From Hydrogenothermaceae bacterium (GTDB taxonomy: Bacteria; Aquificota; Aquificia; Aquificales; Hydrogenothermaceae), in the NCBI GenBank assembly GCA_026984355.1, contig JALSSG010000262.1, positions 1 to 6,301 of the forward strand: a DNA stretch of 6,301 nucleotides. Direction: 5' to 3'. Shown here piece by piece: positions 1 to 5,691 of this stretch. How positions within the stretch are numbered: the first letter of the stretch is position 1; each line of letters begins with the position of its first letter. Below the pieces are notes generated by a model. The model made no database searches and was not told the origin of the DNA. It saw only the letters and a program-made list of their open reading frames with translations. The translations under genes and the position numbers were made by a program.

Positions 1-1
1 A

Positions 2-883
2 AAAAAAGATGTACAAGGTTTAGATGAAGATACATTAAAAAAGCAGATATTAACCTTAAAAGAAAAGAAAGATATATACATAAACCTAAAAGCCAAAGCA
101 GAAAATGAAGAAAATATAAAAAAAGAAATACAAAAATTAGAAAAATCAACTAAAGACCTAAAAAAGCAAATAGAAATTATAAAACAAACTATCACAGATA
201 CATCAGAAATAAAAAAACAGATAGAAAAGCTAAAACAACAACAAAAACAACTCAAAGAAGAATTAGAGAAAGAACAAGAAAAATTACTTAGTGTTAATAC
301 AGACTATACCCAGATAACCACTTTGATAAATGAAAAACAAAAACAGGTAGAAAAAATCCAAAGGACAGAAGAAAAAATCAAACAGCTAGAAGAAAAAATC
401 AACAAATATAGAAAACTAGAGTTTGCCTTAGGTAGAGAAGGTATACAGCTTATCATAAGAAAACAGGCACTTACACAACTTCCAGTGATAATGAACAATA
501 TATTTTCAAAATTTGAGTTTCCATTTAAACAGATAAAACTAACGGAAGATTTTGATATTTTTCTTTTAGCACCAACTTTGGAAAGAGAAGATAGATACGT
601 AAATGTTGCCTCTATCAGTGGAGGACAAAAAGTAGCGTTAGGTCTTGCAATAAGAATAGCTATAGGAAATCTTCTATCTGGAAAAACAGAATTTATGATA
701 TTAGATGAACCAACAATCCACTTAGATGAGCAAAGAAGAGAAGACCTTATTTCTATGATGATATCATTAAAAGAAAATGAATATGTAAAACAGCTTATAA
801 TAATAACTCATGATAGAGAATTAGAAGACGTTGCTGATGCAATATATTTTGTAAAAGAGGGAAGCGTTGAACCTGTTGAGTAA
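2..883 (+). CDS. Rad50/SbcC-type DNA repair ATPase, C-terminal part (5' truncated)
   Basis: This is the C-terminal 293 residues of an SMC-like ATPase that pairs with the Mre11/SbcD nuclease to process DNA double-strand ends. The frame is open to the left edge, so the N-terminal Walker A half, the zinc hook and the start are outside the window. Fragment residues about 9-140 are a Lys/Glu/Gln-rich heptad-like coiled coil, the returning arm. The ATPase lobe follows: the GREGIQ segment near 144-149, the ABC signature SISGGQ at 204-209 (usually LSGG in this family, here ISGG), Walker B ILDEP at 233-237, the D-loop HLD at 240-242 and the H-loop histidine at 270 in IITHD. The run EPTIHLDEQRR resembles archaeal and thermophile Rad50 more than E. 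coli SbcC. A TTG at 323 lies inside the coiled coil and is not a plausible start. The final 17 bases overlap the next gene. An mre11-like gene would be expected upstream but cannot be seen. Confidence 0.93.
   Translation, partial: KKDVQGLDEDTLKKQILTLKEKKDIYINLKAKAENEENIKKEIQKLEKSTKDLKKQIEIIKQTITDTSEIKKQIEKLKQQQKQLKEELEKEQEKLLSVNTDYTQITTLINEKQKQVEKIQRTEEKIKQLEEKINKYRKLEFALGREGIQLIIRKQALTQLPVIMNNIFSKFEFPFKQIKLTEDFDIFLLAPTLEREDRYVNVASISGGQKVALGLAIRIAIGNLLSGKTEFMILDEPTIHLDEQRREDLISMMISLKENEYVKQLIIITHDRELEDVADAIYFVKEGSVEPVE
857..861 (+). promoter_or_regulatory. Ribosome binding site that fixes the TTG start at 867
   Basis: GAGGG lies inside the last codons of the Rad50 gene. Five bases separate it from the TTG at 867, a normal spacing. 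A later in-frame TTG at 876 would be about 14 bases away, and starting there would also shorten the signal peptide's N-region. This favours 867. Confidence 0.6.
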
Positions 884-1802
884 AATTACAGCATTACTAT
901 TATTTTTAATATCATTATCTTATGCAAGTATAAAAAAGGAAAATGACTTTTTCTTTATACCAAAAGAAAAAGAAAAGATTATCATTCTTACAGAAGGGTT
1001 AACTGAAGACCAGATACACAACATAAAAGTCTATACCACACGGGCACTAAACCTTGTTTTAGATGCTTTTTCATCTTTACACAGAAGAAGAATTATCCTA
1101 AAAGAAACATATTCATATATAGATGGAGCTATATTTTTTTTAAATGAAGCAAAACAATACTCTCCATCTTACCTTGTATACAAACAGATAGAAGCACTAA
1201 AGAAAAGATATAGATTTTTTCCAGACGAAAACTACACAGAAGACTTAGAAACTCTAAAAATCTATATAAATGAAATAGCAGGCAATCTAAATAACTATGA
1301 GGAAATAAAATCTTTAATAGAAAAAGCGATAAAAAAAGCTCAATATTTAGACAACTCAGAACTCTTTGAAACATTAGAAAAAATACAGAACATGGTAAAA
1401 ATACCTCTTATAGATAACCCTATAATAGATGCTCAAAATTTAATAAGCATAGCAAAAGACCATCTAAGAGCAAGAAAGTACAAAAAAGCAAGACAGGCAT
1501 TAGAGATAGCTATAGAACCTATACTAAAAATCTCCTCAAGAGAAAATCTATATGTAGCCTTAGCAAAAGAGTATATCCATAAATCCTACAAAAGTTATCT
1601 ATCAGATAAAGAAATATCCCTCTTATATTTAAAAAATGCCATATATGCAATAAGCAAAGCATATTCAGTTTCATCATCAGAAAACAAAGATATGATTAAA
1701 GCTGTGAAAAATCAGCTTTTTAGAATGAAGCAGGACTTTAATGACAAAAATAAAATATTGCAAGAATTTCAATTGCTTATCTCTCAATTGAAAAACATTT
1801 AA
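867..1802 (+). CDS. Exported all-helical protein, possibly YfdX-like
   Basis: This 311-residue protein starts at TTG, overlapping the end of the Rad50 gene by 17 bases, so the two are probably cotranscribed and translationally coupled. Residues 1-20 form a clear Sec signal peptide: one Lys at position 6, a Leu/Ile-rich core, and a likely signal peptidase I site after SYA. The mature part is Lys/Glu-rich and predicted helical throughout, with no cysteine motif and no further membrane span. Residues about 186-220 (IIDAQNLISIAKDHLRAR, then KKARQALEIAIEPI) resemble the repeated helical pattern of YfdX-family periplasmic proteins (helix, short turn with a basic 'R-K-Y-KKA' segment, helix). A helical-repeat fold of TPR type is the alternative. 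The family assignment comes from pattern memory only and is uncertain; export is well supported. No link to DNA repair is evident apart from position. Confidence 0.8.
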   Translation: MNLLSKITALLLFLISLSYASIKKENDFFFIPKEKEKIIILTEGLTEDQIHNIKVYTTRALNLVLDAFSSLHRRRIILKETYSYIDGAIFFLNEAKQYSPSYLVYKQIEALKKRYRFFPDENYTEDLETLKIYINEIAGNLNNYEEIKSLIEKAIKKAQYLDNSELFETLEKIQNMVKIPLIDNPIIDAQNLISIAKDHLRARKYKKARQALEIAIEPILKISSRENLYVALAKEYIHKSYKSYLSDKEISLLYLKNAIYAISKAYSVSSSENKDMIKAVKNQLFRMKQDFNDKNKILQEFQLLISQLKNI

Positions 1803-1816
1803 GCCGAATGTATAAT
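1788..1816 (+). promoter_or_regulatory. Sigma-70-type promoter for the 1845-2514 gene pair
   Basis: TTGAAA at 1788-1793 (5 of 6 against TTGACA) and TATAAT at 1811-1816 (perfect) are separated by exactly 17 bases. The -35 box lies inside the last codons of the upstream gene. Transcription would begin near 1823, giving a leader of about 22 bases before the ATG at 1845. This is the best promoter in the window. The start site is inferred, not observed. Confidence 0.75.
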
Positions 1817-1844
1817 ATAGCTTAAGATTTAATAGGGGGATTAA

Positions 1845-2216
1845 ATGAAAAAAATAATTTCCTTAGCAGTAATTTTCAGTCTCCTTTTTATACCAGTTAA
1901 AAAAACATATGCTGTATCAGGAGAGATTATTTTTAGAGATGCTATGTATGGTGGTGTTATAGGATTTTTAACAGGAACTGCAGTTTATGCTATAGACCAG
2001 AAAAGCTTTGGTAAGAAAGTTGGAACAGGTGTTCTTGTTGGTTTGATACTTGGTACTGCATTTGGTGTATATGAGGCGACAGGTTATTTATCTAAAAATG
2101 ATGAAGATACTATGTTCGCTCAAATCTTAAGAAGATTACATTTTAAGTTTTTAAATGGAGAAGATAAACAAACCTATACATTCGCAGGTATTGGACTATT
2201 AGACGAAAGATTCTAA
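1845..2216 (+). CDS. Small exported glycine-zipper protein, function unknown
   Basis: This 123-residue protein starts at ATG, preceded by a G-rich ribosome site (AGGGGGA, 1834-1840). Residues 1-23 form a signal peptide: KK at positions 2-3, a hydrophobic core and a likely cleavage after TYA. The mature part has two hydrophobic segments with strict small-residue spacing. G36, G40 and G44 form one GxxxGxxxG zipper. G62, G66, G70 and G74 form a second, four-glycine zipper. A short basic turn (DQKSFGKK, 51-58) separates them. The tail from about 83 is polar (KNDEDT, then RRLHFKF). Glycine zippers pack helices closely in membranes, so this is probably a small envelope protein, perhaps oligomeric, in the inner or outer membrane. 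I do not recognise a named family. It has its own strong promoter and lies 4 bases before the next gene. Confidence 0.8.
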   Translation: MKKIISLAVIFSLLFIPVKKTYAVSGEIIFRDAMYGGVIGFLTGTAVYAIDQKSFGKKVGTGVLVGLILGTAFGVYEATGYLSKNDEDTMFAQILRRLHFKFLNGEDKQTYTFAGIGLLDERF

Positions 2217-2220
2217 AATA

Positions 2221-2514
2221 ATGTTGAAAGAAGAAACAATAAAAAAGCTAAAAAATCCCCCAACAAAAAGTGTAAATCTGGTAGTTAAAGTAAATCCAGA
2301 AAAGTTAAATTTTATTTCTATGGTAGTTGACGGACACGGTAGAATTGCACTGCCACGGACTAGAAATGGAAAAAAAGGAATATTAGATTTTCTAACATCG
2401 CCTGACTGTGTACAGGAACTATATGAAATATTAGAAGATTTAAAGAAAAACTATGACCCTTCTTTAGAGATAGTAGGAGAACTTGGAGACAACTGGTTAG
2501 AAGCTGTTTTATAA
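2221..2514 (+). CDS. Small cytoplasmic protein resembling DUF4911
   Basis: This 97-residue protein starts at ATG only 4 bases after the stop of the glycine-zipper gene. No clear Shine-Dalgarno precedes it, so translation probably depends on ribosomes finishing the upstream gene. There is no signal peptide or membrane span. Residues about 20-56 read as a beta strand (NLVVKVNPEKLNF), a helix, then DGHGRIALPRTRNGKKG and another strand. The C-terminal half has a helix with LYEILEDLKKNY. The order 'xVNPEKINF...DGxG.....RT' followed by a helical end resembles the DUF4911 family of short uncharacterised bacterial proteins, as recalled without a search. A single Cys is at 63. The function is unknown. 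The gene is real by its good codon usage, tight packing and lack of a competing frame. Confidence 0.72.
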   Translation: MLKEETIKKLKNPPTKSVNLVVKVNPEKLNFISMVVDGHGRIALPRTRNGKKGILDFLTSPDCVQELYEILEDLKKNYDPSLEIVGELGDNWLEAVL

Positions 2515-2540
2515 AACTTGTTTAAAACAATCTTCTTTTT
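2505..2540 (+). terminator. Weak AT-only hairpin and T-rich tract after the DUF4911-like gene
   Basis: TGTTTTA at 2505-2511 can pair with TAAAACA at 2523-2529 across an 11-base loop, followed by ATCTTCTTTTT at 2530-2540. A competing perfect palindrome, GTTTTATAAAAC, occupies 2506-2517 and covers the stop codon. The stem has only one G-C pair, weak for an organism I infer to be thermophilic, so termination here is doubtful. Confidence 0.28.
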
Positions 2541-2544
2541 ATCT

Positions 2545-2572
2545 TTGAAATATCAAGCTTTTTGCTTATTCT
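2545..2572 (+). promoter_or_regulatory. Candidate promoter for the rel gene
   Basis: TTGAAA at 2545-2550 matches the -35 box found before the 1845 gene. A TATTCT at 2567-2572 (4 of 6) stands 16 bases downstream. A better-looking TATTAT at 2572-2577 is 21 bases away, which is too far for standard sigma-70 spacing. The 91-base gap before rel otherwise holds only AT-rich sequence and the ribosome site. This assignment is tentative. Confidence 0.35.
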
Positions 2573-2596
2573 ATTATGTAAATAAAAATTTACGCT

Positions 2597-2601
2597 GGTG
2601 A
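2597..2601 (+). promoter_or_regulatory. Ribosome binding site for rel (GGTGA type)
   Basis: GGTGA matches the 3' half of the ideal AGGAGGTGA, so its close spacing (4 bases) to the ATG at 2606 is acceptable. No other start codon in this frame lies in the short upstream region with a better site, so 2606 is the likely start. Confidence 0.6.
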
Positions 2602-2605
2602 AACC

Positions 2606-4768
2606 ATGATATCCACTGAAGAAGAACAAAAGGTAAAAGAAAAGTTATTGAAAAACTTAGATTATCTCAAAGAAGATGATAAAAAAGAAATAGAAAAAGC
2701 GCTAAATTTTATAATAGAAAAACATAAAGACCAGAGAAGAAAATCAGGAGAACCTTACTATATACATCCTATCGAAGCTGCAAACATACTTGCACAGCTA
2801 AAATTAGATAAAACATCTATTATATCTGCTCTTTTACATGATGTTTTGGAAGATACAGATACAACATATGAAGAGATTAAGGAACTTTTTGGAGAAAGTG
2901 TAGCCCAGATAGTAGATGGAGTTACAAAAATAGGAAAATACAAATTTAATAGCGAAAAAGAAGCTCAAGCTGAAAATTTTAGAAAAATGATTGTTTCTAT
3001 GTCTAAAGACATCCGGGTTTTACTGGTTAAAATTGCAGATAGATTACACAATATGAGAACTTTGCAGTATCTTAAAGAGGAAAAACAAAAAAGAATAGCA
3101 AAAGAAACATTAGAAATATATGCACCATTAGCAGCAAGGCTTGGGCTGTGGAAAATCAAAAGTGAACTTGAAGATTTAGCATTTAAGTACCTGTATCCAG
3201 AGGAATATAAAAAAGTGGAAACCTTTCTTGCTCAATCAAAAGAAGTTCAGGAAAAATATCTTAGAGAGAAAGTAGTACCAGAGTTAGAAAAACTTCTAAA
3301 GGAAGCTAATATTAAAGCACAAATCCAGTATCGTTCAAAACATATCTACAGCATATATGAAAAAACCAAAAGAAAAAATCTAAAACTAAAGGATATTCAT
3401 GACATATTTGGTATAAGAGTTATTGTTGATAAAGTTTCAGACTGTTATTCAGTATTAGGGCTAATTCATGCAAAATGGAAACCTGTTCCTGGAAAAATAA
3501 AAGATTATATATCTTTACCAAAATCAAATATGTATCAGGCTTTACATACGACAGTGGTAGGACCTGATGGAAAATTTGTTGAAATTCAGATAAAAACAGA
3601 AAAAATGCATAAAATTGCAGAAGAAGGAATAGCAGCCCACTGGAGATATAAAGGTGGTAAAGAATTAAAGGAAAAAGATTTACAATCATTCATATGGCTT
3701 AGAAGACTGTTAGAGTATGTCAAGGACAACAAAAGCTCCGATGAGCTCATATCTTCTGTAAAAACAGATTTTGCTTCAGAAGAGATATTCGTTTTTACTC
3801 CTAAAGGAGATATTATCACACTACCAAAAGGAGCAACTCCTGTAGATTTTGCATACCAGATTCATACAGAAATAGGAAATAAATGTGCAGGAGCTAAAGT
3901 AAACGGTGTATTAGTTCCTTTAGATACAAAGCTAAAAAGTGGAGATATAGTAGAAATAATAACAAATCCTAGAAAAAAACCTAATAGAGACTGGCTTGAT
4001 TTTGTAGTAACTACTAAAGCCAGAACAAGTATAAAACAATATATATCAAGGTTAGAAAAACAAAGAGCTTTAAAGTTTGGACAGGCTTTACTTGATAAAC
4101 TTTTAAGAAAAATAAATAAAAAAGTAGATACTCTAACACAGGAAGAAAAAGAACTTTTAATAAAGAAATTTAACGTAAAGTCCTTTGAAGACCTTCTTTT
4201 ACTTATAGGAGAAGGGAAACTCTCTCCAGTAAAAGTAGCAAAAGTTATAAGAGCAAAGAGCATAAAAACTGACAATAACAAAAAGGAAGAATCAGTAAAG
4301 AAAAAAGAATGCGAAGGATGTATAGAGGTAGATGGAATTTCTAATGTTCTATCCTCTATTGCAAAATGTTGCTATCCTGTACCGGGAGACGAAATAATCG
4401 GTATTATTGTAAAGAAAAAAGGTATTTCTGTTCATTCAAAAGATTGTCCCAACATACAAAAAATCTTAGAAGAAGAACCAGAAAGAGTTATAGAAGTAAT
4501 ATGGAAAAACACAAATGATAAAGCAATATATCCTGTGTATCTTAGGGTAATATCAGAAGATAGACCTGGATTACTTGCAGATGTAACAAAAGAAATAGCA
4601 AATACCAAGACCAATATAACAAGTGTAAATGCCAGAGCCACAAAAACAGGTAAAGCTATAAACGAATTTAGATTTAATGTAAAAAACAAAGAACATTTAG
4701 ATCAGATAATATCAAACATAAAAAAGGTAAAGGGAGTATTATCTGTAGACAGAATAAGAAGAAATTAA
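2606..4768 (+). CDS. rel: Bifunctional (p)ppGpp synthetase/hydrolase, Rel/SpoT family
   Basis: This complete 720-residue protein has the usual length for long RelA/SpoT homologues. It makes (p)ppGpp from ATP and GDP/GTP and hydrolyses it, controlling the stringent response in the cytoplasm. The HD hydrolase is intact: R45, H54, H78-D79, E82-D83, D145 and N149 (ADRLHN). The synthetase follows: RSKH at 243-246 with SIYEK, the metal-binding D266 in HDIFGIR, KIKD at 297-300, YQALHTT at 310-316 and VEIQIKT at 325-331. The RXKD-type loop (here KIKD) marks bifunctional Rel/SpoT enzymes; synthetase-only RelA has EXDD. A TGS domain spans about 393-453, a helical region about 455-550, and a Cys-rich zinc-finger-like region holds C572, C588-C589, H610 and C614. 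An ACT/RRM domain covers about 641-717. As the only family member here with both activities it is probably the cell's main enzyme, but other copies outside the window cannot be excluded. Confidence 0.97.
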   Translation: MISTEEEQKVKEKLLKNLDYLKEDDKKEIEKALNFIIEKHKDQRRKSGEPYYIHPIEAANILAQLKLDKTSIISALLHDVLEDTDTTYEEIKELFGESVAQIVDGVTKIGKYKFNSEKEAQAENFRKMIVSMSKDIRVLLVKIADRLHNMRTLQYLKEEKQKRIAKETLEIYAPLAARLGLWKIKSELEDLAFKYLYPEEYKKVETFLAQSKEVQEKYLREKVVPELEKLLKEANIKAQIQYRSKHIYSIYEKTKRKNLKLKDIHDIFGIRVIVDKVSDCYSVLGLIHAKWKPVPGKIKDYISLPKSNMYQALHTTVVGPDGKFVEIQIKTEKMHKIAEEGIAAHWRYKGGKELKEKDLQSFIWLRRLLEYVKDNKSSDELISSVKTDFASEEIFVFTPKGDIITLPKGATPVDFAYQIHTEIGNKCAGAKVNGVLVPLDTKLKSGDIVEIITNPRKKPNRDWLDFVVTTKARTSIKQYISRLEKQRALKFGQALLDKLLRKINKKVDTLTQEEKELLIKKFNVKSFEDLLLLIGEGKLSPVKVAKVIRAKSIKTDNNKKEESVKKKECEGCIEVDGISNVLSSIAKCCYPVPGDEIIGIIVKKKGISVHSKDCPNIQKILEEEPERVIEVIWKNTNDKAIYPVYLRVISEDRPGLLADVTKEIANTKTNITSVNARATKTGKAINEFRFNVKNKEHLDQIISNIKKVKGVLSVDRIRRN

Positions 4769-4777
4769 TACTCCCTT
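4730..4777. terminator. Bidirectional hairpin terminator shared by rel and the rhodanese gene
   Basis: AAGGGAGTATTA (4730-4741) and TAATACTCCCTT (4766-4777) are perfect reverse complements, a 12-bp stem with four G-C pairs. The 24-base loop starts with a second small hairpin, TCTGTAGACAGA (4742-4753). On the plus strand the stem is followed by ATTTGATTTT. On the minus strand it is followed by ACCTTTTTTATG. The left arm is exactly rel codons 709-712, and the rel stop codon forms part of the right arm. Only 17 bases separate the two convergent genes, so one structure can serve both. Confidence 0.75.
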
Positions 4778-4785
4778 ATTTGATT

Positions 4786-5136
4786 TTAGTATTTTGGTAC
4801 AGATGGGTCTATATAATCAGACCATGCTAAAATTCCACCTTCTACATTCTTTACATTTTCAAATCCCTTACTTCTAAGCCATAAAGTTGCCTGTAAGCTT
4901 CTATTTCCACTTCTACAAATAACATATATATCCTTATCTTTAGGCAATTTATCAATAACCCTTGGAAGACTCATCATAGGTACAAGCATAGCTTCTTTTT
5001 CTTTTATTCTTGAATATTGATACTCGTTAGGTTCTCTAACATCAAGTAGAATAAAATCTTCTCCTTTATCTATTTTTTCCTTCAATTCCTGAACAGATAT
5101 ATTAATCTTTTTATAAGTTTCCTGGTCTATAAACAT
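4786..5136 (-). CDS. Single-domain rhodanese (sulfurtransferase)
   Basis: This 116-residue cytoplasmic rhodanese-fold protein has no signal peptide. Residues 30-36 (LLDVREP) are the typical first-strand motif. Catalytic Cys74 leads the active-site loop CRSGNRS (74-80), which carries a persulfide and is the six-residue-type loop of true sulfurtransferases rather than phosphatases. GGILAW at 100-105 is the usual C-terminal rhodanese motif. Such proteins move sulfane sulfur from thiosulfate, polysulfide or thiols to acceptors, in sulfur metabolism, cyanide detoxification or cofactor synthesis; the substrate cannot be read from sequence. A perfect GGAGG ribosome site lies 7 bases before the ATG. 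The gene converges on rel and diverges from the OB-fold-like gene. In a sulfur-oxidising Aquificota cell a role in sulfur trafficking would be natural, but that is inference. The length is typical of the GlpE-like group. Confidence 0.95.
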   Translation of the reverse strand: MFIDQETYKKINISVQELKEKIDKGEDFILLDVREPNEYQYSRIKEKEAMLVPMMSLPRVIDKLPKDKDIYVICRSGNRSLQATLWLRSKGFENVKNVEGGILAWSDYIDPSVPKY

Positions 5137-5143
5137 AAAAGTA

Positions 5144-5148
5144 CCTCC
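5144..5148 (-). promoter_or_regulatory. Strong Shine-Dalgarno of the rhodanese gene
   Basis: On the minus strand GGAGG, within AAGGAGGTAC, lies 7 bases before the ATG whose first base is 5136. It is the strongest ribosome site in the window and suggests high translation of the rhodanese. Confidence 0.85.
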
Positions 5149-5150
5149 TT

Positions 5151-5244
5151 TTATACCTTTTAAAATTTTACTATAAGTTATAATAGCTTAATAAAAAAGT
5201 TTATAAGCTATATCATACTTTTCGAATATTAGAATTTTTTCATT
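5151..5244. promoter_or_regulatory. Divergent promoter region with an 8-bp inverted repeat
   Basis: This AT-rich stretch between the rhodanese and OB-fold-like genes must hold both promoters if each gene is transcribed alone. Plus-strand candidates are TTAATA at 5188-5193 with TATCAT at 5211-5216 (17-base spacer) and an isolated TATAAT at 5179-5184. Minus-strand candidates are TATTAT (5185-5180) and TATAGT (5175-5170), neither with a good -35 box. ATAGCTTA (5183-5190) and TAAGCTAT (5204-5211) form a perfect inverted repeat around a 13-base spacer. Its arms touch the plus-strand -35 and -10 candidates, as an operator could. No single promoter choice is convincing. Confidence 0.42.
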
Positions 5245-5249
5245 AGGAG
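5245..5249 (+). promoter_or_regulatory. Ribosome binding site that fixes the TTG start at 5256
   Basis: AGGAG stands 6 bases before the TTG at 5256. No ATG occurs nearby in this frame, and starting here gives a complete N-terminal membrane anchor, so the TTG is favoured. Confidence 0.7.
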
Positions 5250-5255
5250 ACTAAC

Positions 5256-5687
5256 TTGGTAAAAGGCTTTTATTACTTGCTTTTTCTATTTTTATTTTTA
5301 ATTTTAATTACCTATATATTTTTTAAACTTACTTTCTACTCTCCTGAGATTTTTAGTAAATTACCACGTGATTATATTGAAACAAAAAATAACCTTCCTG
5401 TAATAGATAAAAAAAATATATACAACATATCTGATTTAAAAGATTTTCCTAAAAACTCACTGATAAAAATAAAAGGTTTTATTACACAGATAAATAAGGA
5501 AAGAAACGTTTATACAGGTTTAATAGAAGATAAAACAGGAAGAGTTAAGTTTATATTAAAAAATTCCGTTTTGAAAAAAAATGATGTATTAAACCAGATA
5601 ATAGATGACGCTGTTTCTTTAAGATTAACATTCACTTTTGTTGTTATAGTAAAAGATAACTATGTAGAAGTTTTAGACGCTATGTAG
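5256..5687 (+). CDS. Membrane-anchored OB-fold-like protein, function unknown
   Basis: This 143-residue protein starts at TTG behind a good AGGAG site. After a short basic start (MVKG), residues about 6-27 form one strongly hydrophobic Leu/Phe-rich segment. No clear signal-peptidase site follows, so it is probably an uncleaved membrane anchor, with the rest outside the cytoplasmic face if the positive-inside rule holds. Residues about 68-143 read as an OB-fold: a strand with IKIKGFITQI, then GLIEDKTGRVKFIL, then LTFTFVVIV and YVEVLDAM. The 'G-x-I-xx-I...L-x-D-x-T-G-x-V' order is typical of OB-fold strands 1-3 in nucleic-acid-binding and other small OB proteins. No binding residues are recognisable, so ligand binding is not claimed. 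It diverges from the rhodanese and its last 28 bases overlap the end of hemD on the other strand. Cytochrome-c-maturation CcmE also has an anchored OB-fold, but its heme-binding His motif is absent here. Confidence 0.75.
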   Translation: MVKGFYYLLFLFLFLILITYIFFKLTFYSPEIFSKLPRDYIETKNNLPVIDKKNIYNISDLKDFPKNSLIKIKGFITQINKERNVYTGLIEDKTGRVKFILKNSVLKKNDVLNQIIDDAVSLRLTFTFVVIVKDNYVEVLDAM

Positions 5688-5691
5688 TTAT
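5656..5691. repeat. Imperfect inverted repeat containing both stop codons of the convergent gene pair
   Basis: ATAACTATGTAG (5656-5667) and CTATGTAGTTAT (5680-5691) can pair over 12 positions. On the plus-strand transcript two of these are G-U wobbles. On the minus strand the same two are A-C mismatches, leaving 7 and 3 pairs. The 8-mer CTATGTAG is also an exact direct repeat at 5660 and 5680, and it bounds the overlap of the two genes. A T-rich tract, CTTTTACTAT, follows on the minus side. It may be a weak terminator, but the stem is AT-rich. Confidence 0.45.

Noticed and set aside
323..325. TTG as a start for a 186-residue ATPase protein
   Set aside because: The same frame continues open as coiled coil to the left edge, and a start there would lack the N-terminal Walker A half.
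2555..2567. AAGC-TTTTT-GCTT mini hairpin before rel
   Set aside because: A 4-bp stem is too short to be functional, and chance occurrence is expected in this composition.
3862..4281. Minus-strand open frame of 139 codons under rel
   Set aside because: It is antisense to the TGS and helical regions of rel, has no ribosome site evidence, and is explained by AT-rich codon use on the opposite strand.
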